Below are positions 11,601-23,600 of a stretch of DNA of 64,000 nt, in pieces. Source of the DNA: Piliocolobus tephrosceles (taxonomy: Eukaryota > Chordata > Mammalia > Primates > Cercopithecidae); assembly GCF_002776525.5 (NCBI RefSeq), contig NC_045452.1:25733189-25797188 (forward strand), read 5' to 3'. The stretch's first letter is position 1, and every line of letters begins with the position of its first letter. A model generated the notes under the pieces. That model was not told the origin of the DNA. It made no database searches and worked only from the letters and a program-made list of their open reading frames with translations. The position numbers were made by a program, and so were the translations under genes.

Positions 11601-14600
11601 CGCCACTGCCAAGGTGGGCGCCCGGGAGGGCACCAATCTTCCTCATCACAGCTGGGCAGCTGGAAGCCAGCCCAGGCCCCAGCAGATCCACCCTGAGCAG
11701 GGAAGAGTCAAGCTTTCAAACAGAAACCAGGGGAGCCAACAGGGCAGGGCCACCCGCTGGCCGGTAACTCGAGCCAAACGCGCTCTCCAGCAGCTCTTCG
11801 CAAGTCGGCTAGAAGCAGTGATTCACAGAAGTGCCTCTGCTGACACCACTGCAATCACTTCTGAGTGGCAAACCGATCAATACCCCCTGCAGCAGCGCGT
11901 AGTGCAAACTGACACCTGGACTTGGGTCGAGGCCTGCAGGAGGCCACTGCTGTTCTGGGGTGGAACTCCCCAGGACTCTAGAGAATAGCCTGTCTTAACA
12001 CCGGGCACAGAGCCCATCAAAATTCCACCGGAACTCATCACAGAAGGCATCAGAACTGATCAGAACGGCCTGGAAACCACTAAGACCCTGTGGCTGAAAC
12101 CCTTTGATTTTCACTCACAGGATTCACCAGTCGCACCTGTGATAGGGGCAGGAGGCAGGGAAATATGGGGCAGAAGAGGGCGGGTCCCCAGCGGGGGCCC
12201 CACCCTCAAGCCAAAAGGCCTGATACCAAGGCCTGAAGTGAGAACTTACATCCCCGTTTTCCCGCTCAAATGTTATCTTTTCCAAAACCACACCCTGCCC
12301 CCAATCCTGTGCCTATAAAAACCCCAGAACTCAGCCAGCAGAGAGAGAAAAGGTAACTGGACGTCAGAGACCACGGTTGGACATCAGACAGAAGCAGCGT
12401 GACTTCAGAGGAACAGGTTGATGGTGTAGCTTCAGAGAGTGGCCAGGGATGGCCAGACTCCAGGGGAAGATAACCTTCCCACTCCGTCCCATTTTCAGCT
12501 CCCCTTCCTGCTGAGAGCCACTTTCATCAGCAATAAAATCCCCCACATTTACCATCTTCAATTCGTTCATGCAGCCTCATTCCTCCTGGATGCCAGACAA
12601 GAACTCGGGTGCCACGAGTGCGGGTGCAAAAGGCTGTCACACTGACCCTTAGCCCTCACTGGCAGAAGGCAGCTGCCTCACATGAAAAGGCAGAGGGCCC
12701 ACTGAGCTGGTAATACTTCAGCCGTCCACAGATGGCCGGGTTAGAAGAGCACTGGAACACTTCCTCTGAACCCCAGGGGCTGCTGCAGGGCTGGTACAAA
12801 GTTTGTTCCGCACCCGCTCACCTGCATGCTCCCTCCCTCGAGGGTGAAACGAAGGAGGTGCGAGTGAGTGGAGTCCGCCCCTGCCGGCGCCAGAGCAGCC
12901 AGCTGACTCCAGCACTCGTGTACTCCAGCTCCCGCCTGCGAAGGAGTCAGAAAATGTCCAGCTTCACTTGTACCTAGTTGAAAAAGCCAGTCCTGTAAGG
13001 CACAAAGATCCACAGTTCTCTCCCCCTGTAATCCCACTCCCCAGAAGGAGACCTTGGGTAGATTCCTTTTACCCTTCAATTTCCAAAAAGTGTACTCATA
13101 TCATTATTTTATGATCTGTACATATTAGATGGGCTAATGATTTTTGACTGTGAAAGAGGAGGACTTAGCCAAGTTCCCGTATACACAAGCTTCCCTCCTG
13201 CCGATACAGTCGCAGCACGATTTTGGATTTAATTCAAGGCTTAATTTGGTGTTTAATGCAAAGTACACGATGTAGTGATTACATTTCCTCTTTTGTATAC
13301 TATTTCACTTTTCCCAGAGTAGGTAACTGTCTTAGTTTGCTTCTTTCATTTTCTATATTGCTGTTAATAATTCCTTCCAGAACTCTACCAAGCCTCCAGG
13401 CCTCAACACCGCCAGAGACATGGGTGGGTGCTCGCTCAATCCCATGTGCTGCCTGGGGACATGCCCCTGCCCCCTCTGCTCTCCCTCCCTCATCGGAGTG
13501 AGCAGCCTGGCATGGCTGCATGGGACCTTCCTAGACCTCCCCCCACCTTGGGTGCACTGGTCCTTTCTCCACATCCCCCAACTGCAGGTGCCCTGGCTGC
13601 TTCCTGGGCATGTAAGACTGAGGTAACTGCAAACATCCATATTCACCCCCCACGTGAGGGACAGTCTGGTCGTGTACAGAAGCCCAGGCTGGAGATCGCT
13701 TTCCGTCATTCCGTCTTCTCGCTGCCAATGGTGCCGCTGAGATCCTGGGGGCCTATTTTTCTCTCTGTGGGAGCTTTGAGATCTTCTCTTTGCCCCAGTT
13801 TACATTCACTAGGCCAGACAGTTGGCAGGGGTTGGGGGTGTCTTTTATTGAGCTCTGAACATTCTGAAAATTCTAGCTTCAATAATTTTCTCTACCGTAC
13901 TCTGTTCCTTTTCTGGAACTCCAAGATTAAACTTCCATTTTTCTTATCTTTTTGCTCCTGTTTGTCACCATTTTGTAAAAATTTTTATTCTACTTCCTGG
14001 GCTATTTTCTCAGCCTGACCACCCAAACCTCACAACTGTGCATTTAAAACCTCCACCATCACACTTTTCATCTCCAGGAGTCTTTGATGATCTCTCGTTA
14101 TTCCTGTCTTCACTGCTGCTTCCTTCAGTGAAAGCAACACGTGTCTTGACTCTCAAAGGATACTGCAAAGACTTACGAGTGGAGGTGGCGTTATTCTGGG
14201 GTTTTAGGTTTTCTTCTGCTCCTCACATGGTCTTCGCTTTCTCAGAGTCCTTTTTTCTGCTTTGTGTTTTGTCTCTGCAGGTCCCTATCCTTCCTGTTGG
14301 AGACTTGCTACCTGGTGATCTTGAGTCCACTCACAGGTGAGGGAGAGACCGTGGGAGCAGCCCTGGGGGCCACACATGCCTGGGGAAGCAGCCTCGGTGC
14401 TTTCACAGCTGAGGACCTGTCACTTCGGTGGGAGATTCCATGAGTAGGTACAGGGCTCTGCTTTGGGGTCAGTTTCTCAAGAGGGTGCCTCCAACCCCAG
14501 CCTGGAGACTGGAACCAGGTCACAGGCATCCTAGGAGCTGAGGAGAGGAGGGGCTGGTAATCCCACTCTCCAAGTGTGCAGCCTGTGTGTGACCCTACTT

Positions 14601-17600
14601 CCCATATACCCTGTGTCCCAGCCTTCAGCTATGCACAGGACCCTCACATCACAGCCTCTCCGGTCCCCAAAGAAGAAAACTGTCTTGGTGACAGCCTCTG
14701 GTTTCCATCCCCAGTGTCATGGACACCACATCAGCTGCTTCCTGGGCGGGGCTGCTGGAACTGGTTCCCATCTGGCCGCCCTCCTGACTGCGGCATTCAG
14801 GTGCCCTGCCTGCCCCGTGAGCCAGCACTCAGCCCCGCCTGCGATCTTCTGGGTTTCCAATCCACCACGCCCTCCTCTCCAGCTCTGGGAGTTCAGAGCG
14901 TTCTATCCCTTTACTGTCACTTTAGTGAGGTTTCAAGAGAAAACAGACCAGCGTGTGGGTTCAGTCTGCCCCACTGAAACACAGCCCCCCACAGGGTTCT
15001 GGAGTCCCAGGACATCCACAAGGATGCCAGAATCCCCCAGCTCCCTGAGAAACAGCAACAGCTGGAATTTTTTTTTTTTTTTTTTTTTTGAGACAGGGTC
15101 TCACTCTGTGGCTCAGGCTGGAGTGCAGTGGTGCAATCATGGCTCACTGCAGCCTCACCCTCCTGGGTCCAAGGGATCCTCCCACCTCAGCCTCCTAAGT
15201 AGCTGGAACCACAGGCACATGCCACTATACCTGGCTAGTTTTTTGTTTGTTTGTTTGGTTGGTTGCTTTTTGTAGAGATGGGGGTCTCCCTATGTTGCCC
15301 AGTCTTCAACTCCTGGGCTCAAGCAATTCTCCTGCCTCAGACACCCAAAGTGCTGGGATTACAAATGTGAGCCACCATGCCCGGCCCACAGCTGAACTTT
15401 TAAAGGGGCAACCCATCAGAGCCAGGCAACAGCCCAGGGCCTGGGGGCTCCTGCCCCCATCTGGGTGGGAACGGTCCCCCAACAGACACTGAGAATGCTC
15501 CCCACCTCCAAAAGGAAAAGGTGAAGGACGTGTGTTAAGCAGCTGCCACAGCCAGTCCTTGTCCCTGTCCCTGTGCTTCCTCACACTGTCTCTCAGCTCT
15601 CAGGACAATGCCCTCGACACGGAGCAGGACGGGAAGCTCTAAGAGGAAAAGTAGAGTTCCTGGCCACGCGGCTGGCAACTGGGTGGGGAACCAAGACTTC
15701 CGGAGCCCAGCTCACAGCACCAGCTGAGGACACGCTGACCGAGACCCAGCTCACTACAACTTCCCCCTTGAGTCTCACAGACCTCACTGGAGCTGCTATT
15801 ACCATCTAGCTTCACACAGGACCACACAGGCTCAGGGAAGAACTGTCCAGGGCCACAGAGGCCAGTGGACACTGAACTCAGCACCTGAAACTTTCGCTCC
15901 AGAACCAGAGTGCTTTACACACACATCAGACACACAGACACACATATGTATACTCACGCACACCACATACATAACACACATACCACACACACTCCTCCAA
16001 ACACAGCATGTACACACACACCAGACACAGCACATGTGCACTCACACTCCACAAACACCACACACACACATCACACGCACACACACCACACACATACACC
16101 CGTACACACTACACACACAGCACCAAGGCTCACAAAGCGAGAGAGCAGCAAAACAGGGTCACGTCCCACGTGTACTCATTTGCGGGATAAATCTCCGACC
16201 ATTTCCTAGCTACGATCAAGCAAGGGTGAGGCAGACGGGGCAGTTGCTGGGACTGACCCCCACCCATGACAGTGGCAGCTCACTTCTAGGCCTGGGACCC
16301 TGGGGAACCAGTTACAGGCATCGCCACCCCACCCCTGCCCACTCTGGACCACGTCCACAGCCAGACCCCTGCTGGATGCAGAGGGGAAACAGGCACAGTC
16401 CCTGGCCGTGACTCCGTCCTCCTGCTGGGGTGATGCCAGGCAGCTGCCGCATGCTGGGCTCCACAGCCAGGCCTGCCTGGTCCAGCAAGCTCCGGCAACG
16501 CTGGGTTGGCCCCAGCCTCTGTCTGATGAGACTCTGAAAACCTGGAGCCCAGATTCCCAGCCTAGCTCTGCCAGCGACTCTGGGAGGTCTGAAAGTCACC
16601 CCTCCTCTGGGCCTCAGTTTCCTCAAAGTGAACTTCTCCTAGGCCTCTAGCTCTTCTGTTCCGGATATACGACCCTGAGGCTGCCAAGAGGCTACCAGGA
16701 GGCTGCTGCACCTTCAGACAGAGCTGGCACAGCAAGCAGAGCGTGGCTCCGCCCCAGGGGGCAGAAGCTCTGCCTCAAGGGGAAGAGGCTCCGCCCTTGT
16801 ATGACAGAAAGTCAGGGAAGGCTTTTGTAAAAAACCGGCCTTTGCAATGGGACCTTCAGGACGAGGGGAAAAACCAGTTGTAAGAAGCTTTGGGGAAAGG
16901 AGGCTCTGGCGTGGGGCATTAAGGGCCCCAGCTTGCCCTCATGCAGCATCTCAAGACATCAGTGGTGGTGAGGATGGTGCGGACAACAATGGCAGACAGG
17001 GCGATGACCACGACACATGCCCCATGCGCATCTTTCCTGTGTGACTTCACGGCCCCTCATAAAGGTCCTGCTCTGTGACTCCGGGCACGACCATACGACT
17101 TGGCCAACAGGCACGCTGCACGTCTCTGCTTATTCTGCTGCACTTCCACTGTTGCCAAGAGAAGGCCATTGGCCCAGGCTAGCCTGCTAGTCCCAGGAGG
17201 AGAAAAAGAGGTGCCTGGAGCAGAGCTGGCCCCGCCAAGCCCAGCCCGAAACAGGGCCCCAGTCAATCTGCACACACGAGTGACAGTCTGGCCAAGACCA
17301 GCTGGGAAAGAATCAGGGCCTTGCCCAAAATCAAAATTCAGACCTAAGTCTTTATAACTGGTCCCCTCCTCCAGCAGAGCCTACCAGTGCCCGCCTCTAC
17401 CCCTCAGCTACCCTAGAGGTCACCTGCAGCGCTGGTGAGGGCCTCTGACTTCAAGCACCTGTGCCTGCTTCCCACTTGGCCGCAGAGGAGCAGGCCCAGA
17501 AGTGCATGGAGCCGACGCCCTAAGCCACCCCCAACCACTGAGGGGCAAGAGTTGGCGCCTGTCCCCCACACGCCACAGAAGGCTCCTAGCTGTGTTCACA

Positions 17601-20600
17601 TCATCCCTCACGGGACCCTGGCAGGCTGAGCCCTAGGCTCCCACAGAGTCACTCCTTTCCTGGCTTTTTCCCCCTTTGCCTTCTTAGACCACCTCCCACC
17701 TGACTAGCAGAGGCCCACTCTCTAGTACGAAAGCACACCCACCCACACGCCGGGCTCTCAGCCCTGAGAGAGGCGACAGTCATGAGCACTCTGGATCCGA
17801 GAGTCCTGATTTGGAAACCAGATCGGCTGCTTCCAGACAACGGGAACTGGACAAGATCTGCCCCTCTGTGTGAGTTCCTCAGCTGGAAGGCGAGGACGGT
17901 GGTGAACTCAACGTCATTCCCCACAGAGCACCCTCCAGGCATCAGCAGCAGCGACAATTGTGCGGACAGTGACAGCGGACGAAGCACTGACTCCACTCAT
18001 GACCCTGGGGCTGGCACCATCCAAAGCCAGGCCCACTGGAAGGAGGTGGCAGCGCAGGGAGATGCCACCCACAGAGTCAGGCTGGCCTGGGCCAGTTTCT
18101 TCTCAGGGCCTTGGTTCCTTACCCCAAAAATGGCCTATTTCATAGCAAAGTTGTGAGGATGGGGAGGATAAAACAAAGTACTTGGCACAAAGACAGGAAA
18201 CCCGCTCTCCTCCCTAGTCATTCTGAGGCTTGAGCAGGACGAATGCCAACCACCTAGTCCAATGCCCCTGCCACTGGTGGGGTCGACAGGTCCCAGGAGA
18301 GCCTGGCTCATTTCAAGCTGAGCCAAGTTCTGAAACCCAAGCCAGGGCCTCTGGCTCACCAGCCCCCACAAAATGACTGGTTTAGCTTCCAGAAAATGCC
18401 AGCAAGTCTCCAAAGGATGCTTTAGGGAGGCTTCCACCTCTCAATGGGCCCTCCATTCTCCTCTCACTCACTCCAGAAGCCCACGCTAGGAGTCTGTTCC
18501 CTGCTAACCACGACACAGTCACACTGTACAACATCCTGTCCCACGTCCCAGGAGCTACACACACGCCCACCTATCCGATCTAGTGGTCAGAGACCAGGAG
18601 GGACCACTAGGGCCCTTCCCCCTAGATGCAGGATGCTGGAAAGAGCCGCCCCACAGGAACAGGGAGAGGTCAGATAAAATACAAGATCCCAGCTTCACTC
18701 AACTAAGATAGGCCCTTCCTCAGAGTGGCAGGAGGCAAGCACCAGCTCACCTGAGACAGGGCCCCGGAGGAAGAGAAGCCAGCCCGTGCAGGTGGCAAGA
18801 GGAATTCAGGTAAAATGTTTCCATGCTGGTAAAAGCCAAAGGTGAGCCCATGGGACAGCACAGAACCTCTGAAGCCAGAGAATCCAGAGAATCTTACACT
18901 GAGCAGAGAGGTGGCACCCAAACACAGGGTCTTCTCCAGACCTGGGTCTTCTCCAGACCTGGGCCAGGTGCTCAGGAGAAAGAGTGGGAGGCAGCATGCT
19001 TTGGAGAGAGCCTTCCTCAGTGCCACAGCTGTGGGAAAAGAAAAACATCCTACCTGCACCCTTCTCCCTTACAGAAACAAGGCTTTAAGCCACGGAGAGA
19101 GGGGCAGAAACCTGTGTCACCTCCCAGGGCACTGGTGAAGACCCAATGTGGCTGGAGATAGGCAAAAGGAAAAACCAAGACTCTGCCCTTTGGGGAGGGG
19201 CAGGAGACTATACCTGGGCCCTGACTACTAGAGATCCTCAACACTACAAAAAGGACATGAAACTCCTGCACAAGAGTTACCATCCAGGCAGAGTTTGGCT
19301 GCCACTCAGAGGAGGGCAGGATCAATGAAAAAGCTGCACCCAGACCCAGCAACATGGAGCCTGCAGAAGACTGCAGCTAGACCACACAACAGAGAACCCC
19401 AAACCCTCCCTGCCAAGCTACTAAACCAAAGTAACAGATAAAAGCAGAGTCTATCACCGGCACAGGGGCAAGAGTGTACAGACAAAACTCCTCCACAGTT
19501 CAGACCTACGAGGAAGACCAAAAGCCGCAGGTGGAGCAAGAACACTGAGAAAAACCCTCTGGAAACTCAGCCCCTCCACTGAACACAAGCTAACACTACA
19601 ATAATATGAAACCAACGATTGTTCAAGGTAATCAGATCAACACCCGAACCCAAACCAGACCAATGAGGCAGGGTTAACTCAATTCCTTATACTAACGGCC
19701 TAGGGGTTTAAAAGCCAGCCTCATTTCCAAGCATAAATATGGCTGACCTTAGTCTCTACTGTCTAATATACTGTGTGGAGCAGTCAAAAGGTACTATTCA
19801 AAAAAAAAAGAAAAGAAAAAAACCTGTCAAGCGACAAAGCAATCAACAGAATCAGACTCATGGAATTGCCCAGAAGTCTGATTAACATGTCAAAGGTTCC
19901 CAAGGAAAAGATGGACAACACCCAGGAACACATGGGATTATTTCAGCAGAGAAATGGAAACTCTAAGTGGAAATGGTAGAGGGAAAAAAACATAACGGAA
20001 ACATTGAATGCTTTTGACAGCTCATCAGCAGACTTGACACAGCAGAGGAAAGAAGCAGTTAGCCACAGATTGGTCCACAGAGATTACCCAAACTGGAACA
20101 ACAAGAGAAAAAGAAAGAAGCCAGGTGCATTAGCATGCCTACAGACCCAGCTACTCAGGAGGCTGAGGAAGGAGGACTGCTTAAGACCAGGAACTCCAGG
20201 CCAGTCTAAGCAGCACAGTGAGATCTTGTCTCAAAAAATAAAAATTAAAAAAAAGGAAAGTAAAAAGAGGGAAGAAAACAGAATAGAACATCCAAGAGCT
20301 GGAGGACATCATCAAACAATCTAACATATATGTAACTAGAATCTCAAACGAAGAAAGAATGAGGTAAAAGAAGTATTTCCTAAGATAATGGCTGAGAATT
20401 TTTCCAAAATAATGAAAAGCATCAAACCACAGATCCAAGAGGCTTAGAGGAATCCCAAGTAGAATAATTAACACACACATACAAAAACCCTGTACATATC
20501 ATATTCAAAGTGCTGAAAATCAAAGACCAAGAGAAAACACTGAAGGCAGCCAGAGGAAAACAGACACATTACCCAGTGGAAAAAAGAACAAGCCAACATT

Positions 20601-23600
20601 TCAGCAGAAGCTAAACAAGCCAAGGCCTGGCACGGCAGCTCGCCCCTGTAATCTCAGCACTTTGGGAGGCCGAGCTAAGAGGATCATTTGAGCCCATGAG
20701 TCCAAGACCAGCCTGGGCAACATGGTGAGACCCTATCTCTACAAAAATACAAAAAATTAGCCAGGTGTGGTGGCGCACACCTATAGTCCTAGCTACTTGG
20801 GAGGTTGAGGCAGGAGGATTGCTTGACCCCAGGAGGTCGAGGCTGCAGTAAGCCATGATTGCATCACTGCACTCTAGCCTGGGCAACAGAGTAAGACCCT
20901 GTCAAAGGAGGGAGGGAGGGAAGGAAGGAGGGAGGGAGGGAGGGAAGGAGGGAAGGAAGGAAGGAAGGAAGGAGGGAAGGAAGGAAGGAAGGAAGGAAGG
21001 AAGGAAGGAAGGAAGGAAGGAAGGGAGGAAGGGAAACTATGGCCAGGCAGGGTGACTCACACCTGTAATCCCAGCACTTTGGGAGGCCAAGGCAAAAGGA
21101 ACTATGGCCAGGCATGGTGGCTCACACCCACAATCCCTGGACTTTGGGAGGCCAAGGCAGGAGGATTATTAAAGCCCAGGAGTTCAAGACCAACCTGGTC
21201 CATATGGCAAGACCACCATCCCTACAAAAAAATTAAAAAGTTAGCCGGGCATCGTGGCTCGTGCCTGTGGTCCCAGCTACTCAGGAGGCTGAGGTGGGAG
21301 GATTGCTTGAGCCCAGGCGGTTGAGGCTACAGTGAGCACTCCAGCCTGAGTGGCAGAGCAAGACCCTGTCTCCAAAAAAGTAAAAGTAAAGATAAATAAG
21401 TAAAAGAAACTATACAAGCCAGAAGACACAGGAGGATCATCTCTAGAGTTCTGGAAGATACTACAGGGGAGGCCTAGGCAGAATGTTTAGCCCCTCATTT
21501 AACAGACAAGTGGACTTGAAGATGGGAAGTCATCAGGTAATCAGAGGGCAACACGGGGGAAAGGAGACATGAGGGGAGGGGAGCAAAATAACCAGACAAG
21601 AGGAGCAGACAGTTCCCCGTGGGGGGCGAGCAAGGAGGTGGAACAGGTGGAGTCCAGGTCACAGAAGGGCAGGCTAAGGCGGTGAATGCTGCCTGGCAGC
21701 AATGGGAGCCAGTAAAGAACTCTAAGTGGGGAGTACCCAAGTTAGACGGGTATTTCTAGGAGATCACTCTAGCTACGGAGTGAAGGATGAACGGAAGGGG
21801 GGCTCAGGAAGAGGCCACTGCAACACTCCAGGTGAGAGGGGAAGAATCCTAAGACTGTGGCAGGTGCTGAGGGAGCCAAAAGATCTGAGCGCTGCTTGGG
21901 GGGCAGATGAACCCCCTTGTAGAAGCAAGTAACAAGGGCACGGGGGAGGAGGAGTCATTGCTGTCTCGGAAGAATGAGAAAGGAGGAATCTAAGAGCCCT
22001 GGAGCTCAGATAAGCAGATTCAGGGTCTCTTCCTGTTCCACCAGGGCCAACTACTCAGGAGGTTGTGCCCCCAGCAGCCCCATCTCCTTCTTCCTCCCAA
22101 ACCCTGAGAGTCGTTCTGCAGGCTTTTGCCTCCCAGCCCGGTTGAGTGATGGGGAGAAACGTGGCCCCGGCAGACCCAGGACACTTGTTTTGTCACCCCC
22201 TTCCCCAGGTCAAGCCCCCTGATTACGTGTAACAGCTGGAAGACAAAGGGGAAGGGATGAGGGAGCAAGAGGAGAAGGATGGGGAAAGAGGAACTTCTTG
22301 GTTCTTCTGGTACAAAACCACACGTTCCGTTCTTCAGGCCTCTGCATTCCCTCGTGGGACACAGGTAACTCACCACACTGCTGTGAAACACTTTGCTGCC
22401 CTGTGTGGGAAAGCTCAAAGGGCTCCGCATGCTCCCTGATCTCAGAACAAACTGGTAACCCAGGAAGCACTGGCAGGTGCTAGCTTCCACCCCCACGCCT
22501 CTCTTACCCCGTCCTGTGGGTGGTTTCTCTCCAGGGTCTACACTCGGTGCTGACACTACCCCAGCCCTTTGCCCTCCCTGGGCCCTCATTTTCACATCTA
22601 TAAAAAGGAAACAATCACAAGAGCACAGGGCTGTCCTGAGGATCACAGTGGGTAGAGGGCAAAACAGCATCTGCAATGGGTAATCCACCCAACCTGCCTC
22701 CGCTTCCGTGCAGTCTCCTGAGATCCTCCTCTTCAGAACCCTCATTCCCAAGCCATTTACCTGGCCCTGAGAACAGCCACCCTGGCTCGTCAGTTGACTT
22801 TTCAGTGTTAGGATTCTGGCTTTCCCCCCATGTCACCACAAGTGCCACAAGGTCACCATTACCTCATGCACAGCCCTTCTGAAGCCTGTCTCTCCCAGGC
22901 ACAGGGACACACACACACACCAAGAAAACCAGGACATCCGTCTGGCCTGGGACCTGCACACCAAGTCTCCCCTCAGCTTCAGCTCCCCTCAGCTTCAACC
23001 TGAGTTGTCTGAAAATGTAAGACTTAAATGAATCAATCTGGTCAAATTCTCTCATTTTTAATGAGCAAACTGAGGTTCAAAGAAACCAGGTGGCTCACCC
23101 AAGCCCAGGCCCAAGAGCTTCCCTCTGCATGGGTGAGAATGCGCGCACACCTCAGGACTGGCCGGAACCAGGGGGAAATAACATCAGGGCAGCGGGTGCT
23201 CTGGCTGAGCCAGGGACTGTGTTTCAAAGCCCAAGCTCTGTGACTCTGGGGCTGTGCCCCCTCAGGGATGAGCACCTCATTAAAATCAACCTGTTGACAA
23301 AACCAATGGCAGTGATTGCATCAAACCAATCACACACAGGGACAAAATGTTTTCACAGACACAATCGGATTTAATACAGCCACCATCTCAGGACCAAATA
23401 CGCTGTACGAATGAATACGAGCAAAGTCAGTGATCAACAGAAAGGCCCTTCTCAGAAAACACCATGGGCTCCTGCTGCCTGGATCACGGTTTTACCTGGC
23501 GCTGTCCAGCACAACTTTCAGCTGTGATGGAAACACTCCCTATCTGTACCGCCCAATACGGCAGCTGCTAGCCCCATGTGGCTACTGAGCACCTGGAACA

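Larger units (their letters stand above)
18700..20624 (+). repeat. Old L1 (L1M/HAL1-like): 5' region and decayed ORF1
   Basis: The A-rich sense strand carries L1 ORF1-like order: 'aaaatggacaacac...', a Gln/Lys-rich frame near 19773-19979, then 'aagataatggctgagaatttttccaaaataatgaaa', 'ccaagaggcttagaggaatcccaagtagaat' and 'gtgctgaaaatcaaagaccaagagaaaac'. Stops break all frames. It is interrupted by a FLAM and by two Alus. The ORF1 text resumes at about 21398-21470. Confidence 0.65.

Noticed and set aside
14574..15275. 233-codon open frame on the plus strand
   Set aside because: Its C-terminal third is translated inverted Alu and the rest has no recognisable domain.
20906..21035. Possible CRISPR-like regular repeat
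   Set aside because: It is a simple GGAA microsatellite without spacers, in a primate genome.
22020..22751. 243-codon open frame on the minus strand in SULT4A1 intron 1
   Set aside because: Low-complexity Pro/Ser/Gly composition, no domain, GC-rich intron. It looks like chance.
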